Shown: positions 34,635 to 44,086, numbered from the stretch's first letter. The stretch is DNA of 64,000 nt from Vibrio spartinae (GCF_024347135.1 NZ_AP024907.1:2719001-2783000); one strand, 5' to 3'. Translations and numbers: made by a program. The notes: generated by a model not told the origin, from the sequence alone.

Positions 34635-35945
34635 CTATATCGGTAATATCAATCGAGCAACACAGCCCTGCATATCCTCACGATTATCGATCGAAAAATA
34701 TCCGCTATGGTTTTCTGCAATCTGCCGACATAAGGTTAATCCAATGCCGTTGCCGTGAGATTTGGTGCTATAAAACGGGACAAACAGATTACTTTTATTG
34801 GTAATACCGGTTCCCTGATCCAGAATTTCCAGAATCAGGTTATGCTTTTGTACTTCACATGACACCGTAATCGTACCTTTTGGATCGGTCATCGCTTCAT
34901 CAGCATTCTTAAATACATTGATCAGTAACTGCTGTATCTGTACCGGATCAATATTGATTTTTAACGTCTCCTGACAACAGGCAATATTGATCTTGCGATG
35001 CTCAAACAGCGGCAGTAATTCTCTGAGCAGCATATTAATATTTTGTAGTCGCTTCATCGGTGCCGGTAGCTGAGTCAGCTTGCGATAGCTCTCAATAAAA
35101 GATTTGAGGTTCTTCGCCCGCTCTTCAATAATTTTCAGCCCACCATCGACTTCCATAATCGACTCGTCTTTTTCTTGTGGCAGCAATTCTCTCAGAATCT
35201 GGCTCAGTGACGCTATCGGTGTCAGGGTGTTATTGATTTCATGGCTCAATACCCGCAACAGGTTTTTCCATGCCCGGTGTTCCTGCCCGCGCAGTAATTC
35301 GCTGACATCCGTAACAAACAGCAGGGTTTGTCTGCGGCTATTCTCGTAGTAACTGTCTTGGTTGATCTGAAACTGCCCGCTTTTTTGTGGAAAATGCCAT
35401 TCAATCACATCTCCGGAAGCACATTGAAGTAAGTCATGAATCGCCAGTGAGTTGATCAACTGTCCCGGCATCGACTTCGGCTCTCGGTCGAACAGCTGGC
35501 CGGCACCTTTATTGACGAACGCAATTTCTTCTTGGTCATTAATGGCAAATATGGCGACATCGATATTGTTGATGATCTTTTTCACCAGATACTGCTGCTG
35601 ACGGATTTCCAGACGCTGCTGATTCATCGACTCAGACAGACGGTTAATCATCCCGATCAAACCATCCATTGAATCGTTTCGTCCGGTTCGCTTCCCTCGC
35701 ATACTGAACTCATTGTTGGTCAGCGATTCAACTAGGTTCATGACGGTTGCCAGATGAAAATTTAAACTGTGATCAACGGTCACCAGACAATACATAATGA
35801 GTAATGCGCTCAGAAATGCCGTCAGCGCAATCAGATAACCGGAATAACCATGTACCGCCATGATCAGCAGCATCAGACAAGTCGGCGTCACCGAAGCAAC
35901 GAGCATCAATCGACGCTGCACAGTTTGGATTGACGTATCTAACAT
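34635..35945 (-). CDS. NtrB/AtoS-type membrane sensor histidine kinase
   Basis: 436 residues. Two N-terminal membrane helices (about 10–55) with almost no periplasmic loop, a HAMP-like linker, a PAS domain about 115–190, the phospho-acceptor His in LSHEINNTLTPI, N-box FKNADEAM, G-boxes DQGTGI and GNGIGLTL. It probably senses membrane or cytoplasmic signals and phosphorylates the sigma54 regulator encoded 10 bases upstream. Confidence 0.92.
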   Translation of the reverse strand: MLDTSIQTVQRRLMLVASVTPTCLMLLIMAVHGYSGYLIALTAFLSALLIMYCLVTVDHSLNFHLATVMNLVESLTNNEFSMRGKRTGRNDSMDGLIGMINRLSESMNQQRLEIRQQQYLVKKIINNIDVAIFAINDQEEIAFVNKGAGQLFDREPKSMPGQLINSLAIHDLLQCASGDVIEWHFPQKSGQFQINQDSYYENSRRQTLLFVTDVSELLRGQEHRAWKNLLRVLSHEINNTLTPIASLSQILRELLPQEKDESIMEVDGGLKIIEERAKNLKSFIESYRKLTQLPAPMKRLQNINMLLRELLPLFEHRKINIACCQETLKINIDPVQIQQLLINVFKNADEAMTDPKGTITVSCEVQKHNLILEILDQGTGITNKSNLFVPFYSTKSHGNGIGLTLCRQIAENHSGYFSIDNREDMQGCVARLILPI

Positions 35946-35955
35946 GATGCCGCCC

Positions 35956-37455
35956 TCATTTCGTCTTTCCTAAGCGTCGGTAGAAAGCACTCCGGCTCAA
36001 CCCCAGAGATTCGGCAGCCAGACTGGCATTACCATCAAAATAGTCCAGACGCTGTTTTAGGGCTTCCAGTTCAATCTCTTCCAGTGTGTTTGAGTGCGCC
36101 ACTTTGTCGGAATATACTGTTTTTTCGGAATATACTGCTTTGTCGGAATATACTGTTTTTTCGGAATATACAGCGCCGTCTCCGACAACAAGATGGCGCT
36201 GTGACGGTGAAAGTGTACTCTGAGGCATATCACCTTCCTGATAATCGGGTAACACGCGTTTGAGCAGTTGCTTGTCTAAGGGTTTCCCCTGACTCAGCAG
36301 GACCAGACGTTCAACCACATGACTCAGTTCGCGAACATTGCCCGGCCAATCATAAGATTGCAGGATGGCAATCGCTTCATCGGTTAACTCACCGATCGGC
36401 TTACGGTATTTCTCGGTGTAAATTTGCCCGAACCGCTCGATCAGCGGAATAATATCGTCAACCCGTTCCCGCAGGGAAGGTACCCGAAATTCAAAAGTAT
36501 TCAGGCGGTAAAAGAGATCCTGACGAAACGACCTGTCACCGATCATCTCATTCAAATCAGCATTTGTGGCAGAAACTACCCGGACATCAACCTGCTGGGT
36601 CTTCGCCCCACCGACTTTCTCAAACTGCTTTTCTTCCAGAACCCGCAACAGCTTCGACTGCTGGCTGACAGGCATATTGCCGATTTCATCCAAAAACAAT
36701 GTACCGCCATCAGCCAGTTCGAACCGACCAATACGTTGCTGTTTGGCATCGGTAAATGCGCCTTTCACATGGCCAAACATTTCACTTTCAAACAACGTAT
36801 CCGGAATGCAGCTCATATCCACGGAGATAAATTCCTGTTCCGCTCTGGAAGAATACCGGTGAATATAACTTGCCAGCAGACTCTTCCCGGTTCCGTTTTC
36901 TCCGGTCAGTAAAATATTGGCGTCACTCTCGACGATCAACATCAGTGACTCCATCAGGTTTTTCATCACCGGAGAAAGCGCAACAATATTGTCGAAAGCA
37001 CATAAGTTGAGCTGTTCCTGCAACAATTGGTTCTGCTGCTGCAAGCGGAACTGTTTCTTTAAGCCTTCACTCAACCGAATCTGAGTGTTAAGAATATGCA
37101 CCAGCCGTTCGTTATCCCAAGGCTTTTCAACAAAATCCACTGCCCCGTATTTCATCGCTTCAACTGCAATATCGACCGAACCCCAACCTGTCATCACCAC
37201 AATCGGCAACTCACTGTCGATAGTTTTGAGCCGTTGAATCAGATCCAGACCTTCCTGTCCGGAAGTCGTATCCAGCTGATAATTCAGATCGATTAACGCA
37301 ATATCCGCATCGGCCTGTTTTACCTGTTCCAAAGCAAGCTCCGGCGAATGAACCGTCACCACATCAAAATGCCGAACTTTGAGGATTAACCTCAGTGTAT
37401 TCAGGATATTCTCATCATCGTCTGCGACTAAAACCCGATATTGTTGATTATGCAT
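35956..37455 (-). CDS. NtrC-family sigma54-dependent response regulator
   Basis: 499 residues: receiver with phospho-acceptor Asp56, AAA+ domain with Walker A GENGTGKS and LFLDEIGN, then a Fis-type HTH at the C-terminus. The sigma54-contact loop reads GAFTDA rather than GAFTGA. The linker before the HTH (about 429–451) is a tandem peptide repeat VYSEK/VYSDK, encoded by a minisatellite. It very likely activates the sigma54 promoter in front of the neighbouring ABC efflux genes. Confidence 0.94.
   Translation of the reverse strand: MHNQQYRVLVADDDENILNTLRLILKVRHFDVVTVHSPELALEQVKQADADIALIDLNYQLDTTSGQEGLDLIQRLKTIDSELPIVVMTGWGSVDIAVEAMKYGAVDFVEKPWDNERLVHILNTQIRLSEGLKKQFRLQQQNQLLQEQLNLCAFDNIVALSPVMKNLMESLMLIVESDANILLTGENGTGKSLLASYIHRYSSRAEQEFISVDMSCIPDTLFESEMFGHVKGAFTDAKQQRIGRFELADGGTLFLDEIGNMPVSQQSKLLRVLEEKQFEKVGGAKTQQVDVRVVSATNADLNEMIGDRSFRQDLFYRLNTFEFRVPSLRERVDDIIPLIERFGQIYTEKYRKPIGELTDEAIAILQSYDWPGNVRELSHVVERLVLLSQGKPLDKQLLKRVLPDYQEGDMPQSTLSPSQRHLVVGDGAVYSEKTVYSDKAVYSEKTVYSDKVAHSNTLEEIELEALKQRLDYFDGNASLAAESLGLSRSAFYRRLGKTK
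36103..36174. repeat. Four tandem 18-bp units inside the response regulator gene
   Basis: Units tttgtcggaatatactgt and tttttcggaatatactgc alternate at 36103, 36121, 36139 and 36157, so it can also be read as two 36-bp units. Each unit adds six residues in frame to the flexible linker before the HTH. Copy number could vary between strains without breaking the frame. Confidence 0.95.
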
Positions 37456-37567
37456 AAAACTCTTATTTCTTGTTTTCCATTGTTTTAATTGATAGCAGCC
37501 TGCGGCTGCATCTCAGCCATACTAACGTTGTTATCATATTCAGAAATATAAAGAAAGACAGGGACTG

Positions 37568-37589
37568 GCGTGTGTCTACCGACACACGC
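37568..37589. other. Perfect 9-bp stem between permease and response regulator genes
   Basis: gcgtgtgtc, loop tacc, gacacacgc, 113 bases before the response regulator start. No U-run follows on the minus strand. It may separate the efflux operon from the regulator genes or be a binding site (TGTC...GACA) for the regulator itself. Confidence 0.5.
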
Positions 37590-37623
37590 AGTCTATCGTT
37601 GACAAATGCAACTCCCGTCACGC

Positions 37624-40050
37624 TTACTGCTCCCGCAAGGCGTCCATCGGTCTTAACCTGACCGCCTTCAGTGCCGGAAGCAAGGTTGCAAGAGAAACCA
37701 CACCACTAATGCCGGCAGCGGTCAGCGCAAATAAAGCCCAGACACTCCATGGACTATGCCCCAGAATCCGGGTAATCAGCGGACCGACAAACATCACAAT
37801 CGGGCCGCTAATCAGCAAGCCAATCAGCAGTTGTAGCCATCCCTGTTTCATCAGCATATGAATGATACGACTTTCTGTTGCACCCAATGCACGACGGATA
37901 CCCAGTTCCTGATATCGCTGGCTAATCGCTTTTGCCATGACACCATAAATCCCACTACCTGCCAGTAATACGGCAATCATACCAAATACATTAAATAAGA
38001 TAGCAATATAGGTCAGGCCGGCAGTATTCCGGGCAATGACCTGAGCCAGTGGCTTCACCTGATAGACCGATAATCCGGTATCGATATCTGCCACAGCCTG
38101 TTCGATTGGAATCGTCAGATTTTCTCTCTGGGCGGAATTTGCAACTACAGAAAGATGACGCACCGGTGCCTGCATCAGTGAGCGATACACAGTCGGCATT
38201 CGTTTGCTGTAACCGAACGGGCGTCCCTGAATCACATGTGAAACAACACCAACCACGGTATACCAGCCATTTTTCCCAGCCCAGCGGATCCGTTTTCCGA
38301 TGATGTGACTTTTTTCCGGCCAATATCGCTGGGCAAATGATCGGGTAATCACGACCACTTTCTGGGAGTTCTGATCATCAGACAAACTCAGCATCCGACC
38401 TTCTTCCAGTTTGACTCCCAGTAGTTTCAGGGTTCCTGGCATGACCGTCACATTATTCGCCCGAGGCAACAGATTTTGTTGTGAACGGAGTTGCTGCCGG
38501 CCTTCCAGTTCAACTTTACTGGCAACCATAAACGCACCGGGAACCGAACTCATCATACCCGCTTTGGAAATAGTCGGTGAAGCCTCTAGATCACTTTGTA
38601 GACGATTATAGAATGTCAGCAGACTCTCCGGCGTATTATAATACTGATCCGGTAAACTGATTTTCCCGGTATAAATCCCCTGAGGCTGAACACCATAATC
38701 AATCTTTGTTGCTTCATAAACAACCAGAGACAACAGCGCTCCAAGCGACAGCACTGCACAAGACAAAGCAACTTCAAAAATAACCAGTATCCGACTGATC
38801 CGCCCGCTACTGCGACTCTGCGCGCCACGAGTACCATCTCTCAGGACTTCGTTAATATTACACTGGGTCATTTTCCACGCTGGCAATAATCCGGTCACCA
38901 GGCTGACAATCACAACCAATAAAACAGTCTTCAACAGCACATCGGCGTCCAATCCCAGCTCCCACCAGAATGCAGGCTTCACAGGAACAATTGAACGGAT
39001 CAGACCATTGGTCAGTGACAGTCCCCAACCGGCAAACAGTACTCCCAGAATACCGCCCAGCGTACATATCAGGGTGCTTTCCCACATCATCTGTATCACT
39101 AACCTAAAGGTCGGAGCACCGTGTGCAATTCGAATGGCACTCTCTTTGGAGCGTTCCGTTGCCCGTGCCAGCAGCAGGTTACCGACATTACAACAGGCAA
39201 GCAGCAGCACAAATCCAACCCCTAATAGCATCACCAGAAAAATCGGTTTTGAGTCTTCCCCAATGAAGCTGTCCATAAATGTAATTGTAAAGGCAGAACG
39301 TCCAGTATTGATTTCAGGATACTGTAATGCCCGTGACGCCATAATATCTTGCAATTCGACATCGGCATCCGCCAGGTTAATCCCTGGTTTAAGCTTGGCA
39401 AAAATAGAGACTTTCGGGGCATCCTCTACCGTAAATTTTGCTTCGTTAAGCTGACTCGGTAGCCAAATCTGGTTATTCATAGGAAATTCATATCCGAGCG
39501 GCATTATCCCTATGATTTCCGTACCAATACCATTAATTTGAACCCGCTGACCAATAATATCCTGACGCCCGCCAAAATAGTTTTGCCATAATTCATAGCC
39601 GATTACAGCCACCGGATTCGCCCCTTCAATTGTATCCGCATCGGTAAATAGTCGTCCCATAATCGGCTGAGTATGAGTGAATGCGAATAGATCAGAACGA
39701 CTGCGAATTGCAATATAGTGAGACGCTTTACCGTCAATACTGACATTCGCAACATCACCGTAGTAATAACCGATATCTTCCAACCGCTGGCTCTTATCCC
39801 GGATATCTTTAAAATCCGCATAACTCATGGGTGAATCGCCGAATCGAATCCCATTCATGCTGGGGCTAACCATCACCATTCGCTCTCCGCCAGGAAATGG
39901 GAGCGGTTTAAATGCCAATGTATTAATCAGGGAATACATATAAATACACAAGCCGAGACCACAGGCCATAATCAGCATGGTGAAGACCGTAAATCCCGGA
40001 CGCTTAAGCATCAGCCGAATGGCATATTTCAGATCAAATAACCAACTCAT
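37624..40050 (-). CDS. MacB/FtsX-like ABC permease
   Basis: 808 residues, the length of the duplicated FtsX permeases. N-terminal helix, a periplasmic MacB-type core (about 50–270), three helices, then a second helix, periplasmic core and three-helix block, ending RPMDALREQ. No nucleotide-binding domain of its own; that is supplied by the preceding gene. It probably works as a mechanotransmission exporter of small molecules or lipophilic compounds. An outer-membrane channel is not encoded here, so a TolC from elsewhere would be needed. Confidence 0.9.
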   Translation of the reverse strand: MSWLFDLKYAIRLMLKRPGFTVFTMLIMACGLGLCIYMYSLINTLAFKPLPFPGGERMVMVSPSMNGIRFGDSPMSYADFKDIRDKSQRLEDIGYYYGDVANVSIDGKASHYIAIRSRSDLFAFTHTQPIMGRLFTDADTIEGANPVAVIGYELWQNYFGGRQDIIGQRVQINGIGTEIIGIMPLGYEFPMNNQIWLPSQLNEAKFTVEDAPKVSIFAKLKPGINLADADVELQDIMASRALQYPEINTGRSAFTITFMDSFIGEDSKPIFLVMLLGVGFVLLLACCNVGNLLLARATERSKESAIRIAHGAPTFRLVIQMMWESTLICTLGGILGVLFAGWGLSLTNGLIRSIVPVKPAFWWELGLDADVLLKTVLLVVIVSLVTGLLPAWKMTQCNINEVLRDGTRGAQSRSSGRISRILVIFEVALSCAVLSLGALLSLVVYEATKIDYGVQPQGIYTGKISLPDQYYNTPESLLTFYNRLQSDLEASPTISKAGMMSSVPGAFMVASKVELEGRQQLRSQQNLLPRANNVTVMPGTLKLLGVKLEEGRMLSLSDDQNSQKVVVITRSFAQRYWPEKSHIIGKRIRWAGKNGWYTVVGVVSHVIQGRPFGYSKRMPTVYRSLMQAPVRHLSVVANSAQRENLTIPIEQAVADIDTGLSVYQVKPLAQVIARNTAGLTYIAILFNVFGMIAVLLAGSGIYGVMAKAISQRYQELGIRRALGATESRIIHMLMKQGWLQLLIGLLISGPIVMFVGPLITRILGHSPWSVWALFALTAAGISGVVSLATLLPALKAVRLRPMDALREQ

Positions 40051-40061
40051 ATATGGATTCC

Positions 40062-40769
40062 TCAGGCAACCAGCCCCTGACTATCAAGATGACGGTCATC
40101 AATGACCATTCCGTCAAATATATCAATCTGCCTTAAAGCATGTGCAGCAGAGCGGGGATCGTGCGTAACAATACAAATGGTTACGCCATCGGAATGCAAT
40201 TGGTCAAACAAATTCATGACAGCTTCGGCATTTTTAGAGTCCAGATTACCGGTCGGTTCATCCGCCAACAGTAGTGAAGGCTGACCGACAATTGCCCGGG
40301 CAATAGCAACTCGCTGCTGTTGTCCACCGGAAAGCTGGGACGGGAAATGCTTACTACGATGTTGCATATCTACTTTTTCCAAAGCAGCCAGTGCAGCCCC
40401 CTGCATCTCTTTTGTCGTCATGCCTTTACGGTAAGTCAGCGGCAGCATCACATTCTCTTCAACCGTCAAATCGCTGATGAGGTTGAAGGATTGGAAGACA
40501 AAACCGATTTCCTGATTACGAATTTCAGCCATCCTACGCGGATTCAATGCCCCGACCTCAAAACCATTGATGACATATTTCCCACCACTGGGACTATCCA
40601 GCAGACCTAATATCGATAATAAAGTCGACTTCCCACAACCGGAAGGTCCAGAGATGGAGACATACTCACCTTTCTCGATCACAAAACTAATATCGTTTAG
40701 CGCATGAGTTTCAATCTCTTCCGTATGAAAGACTTTATTCACCTCGCTCAACTCGACAATGAATGACAT
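40062..40769 (-). CDS. LolD/MacB-like ABC ATPase
   Basis: Start at ATG 40769 (MSFIVELSEV) behind AAGGAATAAAT; 235 residues. Walker A GPSGCGKST, signature LSGGQQQRVAIARA, Walker B LLADEPTGNLD. It energises the FtsX-like permease encoded 11 bases downstream. Confidence 0.94.
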   Translation of the reverse strand: MSFIVELSEVNKVFHTEEIETHALNDISFVIEKGEYVSISGPSGCGKSTLLSILGLLDSPSGGKYVINGFEVGALNPRRMAEIRNQEIGFVFQSFNLISDLTVEENVMLPLTYRKGMTTKEMQGAALAALEKVDMQHRSKHFPSQLSGGQQQRVAIARAIVGQPSLLLADEPTGNLDSKNAEAVMNLFDQLHSDGVTICIVTHDPRSAAHALRQIDIFDGMVIDDRHLDSQGLVA

Positions 40770-40801
40770 ATTTATTCCTTTTTTATAATGAATCGATAAT
40801 A

Positions 40802-42055
40802 TTACTGGATGCTGATCCGATCCTGATGTTCCCAAGCACTGGGATTCGATGTCACAATCTGGTCGCCATCGCGCAAACCACTTTTTATTTCAATTCGGTC
40901 CGCAGATCCCTGTCCGAACATCACTCGAATCTTATCGGCTTCTCGCCCATCGGCCGCAAGTCTATATACTGTACCGGGCGAGTTACTCTGGGCAAATGCA
41001 GGACGATTAACTGACAATACATGCTGTAATTTTGAGACCAGAATGGTTCCTTCAATGCTCAAATCCGGTCTGGCTTCCGGTGGTAATGGACTATTCAGCG
41101 ATACATCAACCTGAACCGTGCCATGATTAACCGCTGGATCAATCCGAATCACCGAACCATGAATTTGATTGTTATGCGTGTCAACAATCACATCCTGCCC
41201 TATCTCAACAGTACGAACCTGACGCTCTGGTATTTTTAATTCAGCCAATAACTGATCCTGTCTGGCCAGTTTCGCAATATTAAGCCCCAACGGAACCCGT
41301 TGACCTGCTTCAATATTGACAGCCTGAATCACTCCGGACTGATTGGATACGACTTTCAGTGACTGAATCATCATTTCAGAACGGGAAAGGCTTTTTTTCA
41401 GTTTATTTACCATCGCAGTATTCGCCTGAAATTCAGCTTCTTGCGTCTCTTTCAGTTTCTCCAGACGCTTTTTCTCAATTTGTAACTGCTCTCGATATTG
41501 TTCCAAATCTAATTTTGAACGGTTGTAATCAATGAGAGAGACCGAACCATTATTCCGTTTTAACAACGTACTTTCAGCATCATACTGAAGTTTTGCCTTC
41601 TCATAAGAATGCTTTACTTTCAGAATTCGAGCCTGAGCATCCAGTACATTATTTTCATGGCGCATCGCTAACGATTTATTGTTGGCCAGTGCGGCCTCTA
41701 ATTCCCAGCGGATTTCATCCGTTTTCTGCACCAACTCTGGGTTGATCAACTCAGCAATTAAATCACCTTTTTTGACCATTGCTCCCGGTTTGACTAAAAC
41801 AGATTCAACTCTGCCATCCACGTTGGTCGATATCCAGCGGATATGTTTCGGGGCTAACACCCCATTACCACGGACCTCAATGTTCATATCACCCTGATTT
41901 ACCTGAGAAATAATAATACTGTCCCGACGGACTTCATAACTTCTGGGCGCCACAGTTGTCGCATATGCACCCAGCGTTACAAGAGCAATCGCAATCAATC
42001 CAAACCATAACTTTCGTTTCGGAATCGCTCGAGACCGTTTTTTTTGAATATCCAT
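40802..42055 (-). CDS. HlyD/MacA-like membrane fusion protein
   Basis: Start at ATG 42055 (MDIQKKRSR), because the sigma54 promoter lies upstream of it; 417 residues. A positively charged N-terminus is followed by one membrane helix, the lipoyl half-motif (VDGRVESVLVKPGAMVKKGD), a long coiled coil (about 110–225), then beta-barrel domains. It links the inner-membrane permease to an outer-membrane channel. First gene of the MFP–ATPase–permease operon. Confidence 0.92.
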   Translation of the reverse strand: MDIQKKRSRAIPKRKLWFGLIAIALVTLGAYATTVAPRSYEVRRDSIIISQVNQGDMNIEVRGNGVLAPKHIRWISTNVDGRVESVLVKPGAMVKKGDLIAELINPELVQKTDEIRWELEAALANNKSLAMRHENNVLDAQARILKVKHSYEKAKLQYDAESTLLKRNNGSVSLIDYNRSKLDLEQYREQLQIEKKRLEKLKETQEAEFQANTAMVNKLKKSLSRSEMMIQSLKVVSNQSGVIQAVNIEAGQRVPLGLNIAKLARQDQLLAELKIPERQVRTVEIGQDVIVDTHNNQIHGSVIRIDPAVNHGTVQVDVSLNSPLPPEARPDLSIEGTILVSKLQHVLSVNRPAFAQSNSPGTVYRLAADGREADKIRVMFGQGSADRIEIKSGLRDGDQIVTSNPSAWEHQDRISIQ

Positions 42056-42095
42056 ATGTGAATAACCAATTTCATTTATGAGTTGATACTCAATA

Positions 42096-42112
42096 AGCAC
42101 AAACAATGCCAA
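42096..42112 (-). promoter_or_regulatory. Sigma54 promoter of the ABC efflux operon
   Basis: On the minus strand TTGGCAT-TGTTT-GTGCT against consensus TTGGCAC-N5-TTGCT: 10 of 12 fixed bases match, and the -24 GG and -12 GC have the obligatory spacing. It lies 41 bases before the fusion protein ATG, and a sigma54 response regulator is encoded in the same block. Confidence 0.75.
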
Positions 42113-42205
42113 TAATATATCTCATTGTTTTTAATTAAATTTATAATCCTTAAGCAATCAAAATCCCAATTTCGAACACCAGAACATCCTCAAAGATAGA
42201 TCGCT

Positions 42206-42222
42206 TATCCCATATCTGGGAC
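42206..42222. promoter_or_regulatory. Dyad TCCCA-TATC-TGGGA, possible enhancer site for the NtrC-type regulator
   Basis: A perfect 5-bp dyad about 100 bases upstream of the sigma54 promoter, the usual distance for an enhancer-binding protein. Assignment is by position only. Confidence 0.35.
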
Positions 42223-42304
42223 GGCAAATATATCTGAGCGACACCGTGGTTATGGAAAGAAGAAATAGCACGTCACCCCACCAACATTGATCCTATGAAT
42301 ATCT

Positions 42305-42321
42305 CTTAAGCAGTTCTTAAG
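42305..42321. promoter_or_regulatory. PmrA/QseB-like box: CTTAAG-N5-CTTAAG
   Basis: An exact direct repeat with 11-base period, 64 bases upstream of the PepSY gene. The form matches the known PmrA/QseB binding pattern CTTAA-N6-CTTAA. PepSY/cytochrome b pairs are known targets of such systems in vibrios, as far as I recall. Confidence 0.6.
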
Positions 42322-42385
42322 TTTACTGACACATAATCAACCCAGTGAAAAGACACCACCAAATCGTGATGCAACAGGAGCATAA

Positions 42386-42673
42386 ATGATGTCAAAAACA
42401 ACGTTGAACCGTCTGGCTACTTTACTCATAACAGCAACAACTTCTTCTCTGGTTTTTGCTGATCCGCAGTGTACTCAACAGCCAGAGTCATCTTGGATAC
42501 CTTTTGAAACGGCCAAAGCGCAGGTTGTTGACATGGGGTATCAGATTAAAAAATTTAAGAAAACCCATACCGGCTGTTATGAGCTTTACGGCTATGACGC
42601 CCACAAAAACCGAGTTGAGATTTACTACAATCCGGTTGATATGCGGGTTGTAAAAGAGGAAAAAGATGATTAA
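42386..42673 (+). CDS. Exported PepSY-domain protein
   Basis: 95 residues; CAGGAGCATAA precedes the ATG. Signal peptide ends near VFA/DPQC, followed by one PepSY domain (about 35–90) with a conserved YELYGYDAHKNRVEIYYNP stretch. Two mature Cys may form a disulfide. It overlaps the cytochrome b561 gene by 8 bases, so they probably act together at the membrane. Confidence 0.88.
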   Translation: MMSKTTLNRLATLLITATTSSLVFADPQCTQQPESSWIPFETAKAQVVDMGYQIKKFKKTHTGCYELYGYDAHKNRVEIYYNPVDMRVVKEEKDD

Positions 42674-43181
42674 ACAACAGTTCATTTGGGATATTGTCGT
42701 CCGAATCACACACTGGACCACTGCTGCACTGTTTTTATCGAATTATTTTCTGACAGAAGAAGGCAGTCAGTTACACCAGTGGATTGGCTATACCGTCATC
42801 GCGGTAATCAGTATCCGTTTGCTATGGGGGCTGATTGCCCGTTCTCCGGCCCGCTTGTCTGCGTTCAAGCCTTCTGTGCCTCAGGCACTGGAACATCTGA
42901 AAGAGGTGTTGGTCACCAAAAAAGATGAGCATGTCGGTCATAACCCAGCCGGTGCAATCATGATCTGGCTGATGTGGTTTCTCATTCTGAGTACAGCCAT
43001 AACGGGATGGTTATCTGAAACCGACTGGTTCTGGGGAGAAGACTGGATGATTGAAATCCATGAATTTTTTGCCAATGCCACAATGGGTGCGGTCACCATT
43101 CACGTTTGTGCCATTATCCTGATGAGTAAGCTGACACAGTTTGCTTACGTCAGAACCATGTTGTGGCGCCACAAAGACTAA
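42666..43181 (+). CDS. Cytochrome b561-family membrane protein
   Basis: 171 residues, four membrane helices. Candidate heme-ligand His in RITHWTTA, QLHQWIG, EIHEFFA and TIHVCAI. It should carry electrons within the inner membrane; partners and acceptor unknown. A terminator follows. Confidence 0.9.
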   Translation: MIKQQFIWDIVVRITHWTTAALFLSNYFLTEEGSQLHQWIGYTVIAVISIRLLWGLIARSPARLSAFKPSVPQALEHLKEVLVTKKDEHVGHNPAGAIMIWLMWFLILSTAITGWLSETDWFWGEDWMIEIHEFFANATMGAVTIHVCAIILMSKLTQFAYVRTMLWRHKD

Positions 43182-43195
43182 CAGACTCTCATTCA

Positions 43196-43222
43196 AAGCC
43201 CCTTCATTTTCAGGGGCTTCAT
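43196..43222 (+). terminator. Terminator after cytochrome b561
   Basis: Stem aagcccct / aggggctt, then a T-rich stretch (catttatctt). It starts 14 bases after the stop. Confidence 0.65.
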
Positions 43223-43386
43223 TTATCTTGACCCGCCATCGTTCTCTCTCCTGCAACACAACCCTCATCATGTACTCATCTCACCAAAACCTGACTTCAA
43301 GTCATCCTCACTTATCGTTATGATACGCACAGAAATACCATGATTGACCTGTTTCAACCAAGCCCCACCTTAACCAAGGAGTCCTC

Positions 43387-44055
43387 GTGTCCACTGAATT
43401 TCATTTTCGCGCTTGCCTGTTCGATTTAGACGGTACCCTGATTGATTCAATTGCTGCCGTTCATCGTGCCTGGACTGTATTTGCCACACGTCAGGCACTC
43501 GACCCTGCGCACATTCTGCATCATATTCACGGACGTCCTGCCAGCGAGTCAGTGGCTGAATTTATGGCGGGTCACTCCCAGACGGAGATTGAACGAGAAA
43601 TTGCCTGGTTAAAAGAAGCTGAATCGCAAGATACCGCCGGGATCGTCCCGATCACAGGAGCCATTGATTTTCTGCATCAGTTGAATCATCTCAACATCCC
43701 ATGGGCGATTGTGACTTCCGGTAATGAATCGGTCGCCCATGCCAGAATCAAAGCGGCCAGAATTCCCAAACCAGACGTCGTCATTACCGCTGATCAAATT
43801 ACCCGCGGAAAACCAGATCCTGAACCTTACCAACTCGGTGCGCAGGCACTCGGTTTTACAGCAGAGCAATGTCTGGTATTTGAAGACGCTATCGCGGGGG
43901 TACAATCGGGGCTGGCTGCCGGGTGTCCGGTCATCGGTCTGTTAACTCAGGTACAAGATGCACAGGCATTACTGGGCGTGAACACCATATCAGACTACAC
44001 CCCACTGACATTGGAACAAGATACCGAAGGCTTTAAGTTACACGTGCCGTTGTAA
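43387..44055 (+). CDS. HAD-family sugar-phosphate phosphatase (HxpA/YfbT-like)
   Basis: 222 residues from a GTG start behind AAGGAGTCCTC. Nucleophile motif FDLDGTLIDS, motif II VTSGNES, Lys and acid in RGKPDPEPY and FEDAIAGVQSG. The mobile cap follows motif I, as in beta-phosphoglucomutase-like phosphatases. It probably dephosphorylates hexitol or sugar phosphates. Confidence 0.88.
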   Translation: MSTEFHFRACLFDLDGTLIDSIAAVHRAWTVFATRQALDPAHILHHIHGRPASESVAEFMAGHSQTEIEREIAWLKEAESQDTAGIVPITGAIDFLHQLNHLNIPWAIVTSGNESVAHARIKAARIPKPDVVITADQITRGKPDPEPYQLGAQALGFTAEQCLVFEDAIAGVQSGLAAGCPVIGLLTQVQDAQALLGVNTISDYTPLTLEQDTEGFKLHVPL

Positions 44056-44086
44056 TGGCGGCTGAAAGCTGAATCAATCAACGATA

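Noticed and set aside
35956..37455. GAFTDA in place of GAFTGA as a sign of a defunct sigma54 activator
   Set aside because: I recall this variant in related regulators next to ABC efflux genes, and a strong sigma54 promoter is nearby, so loss of function is unlikely.
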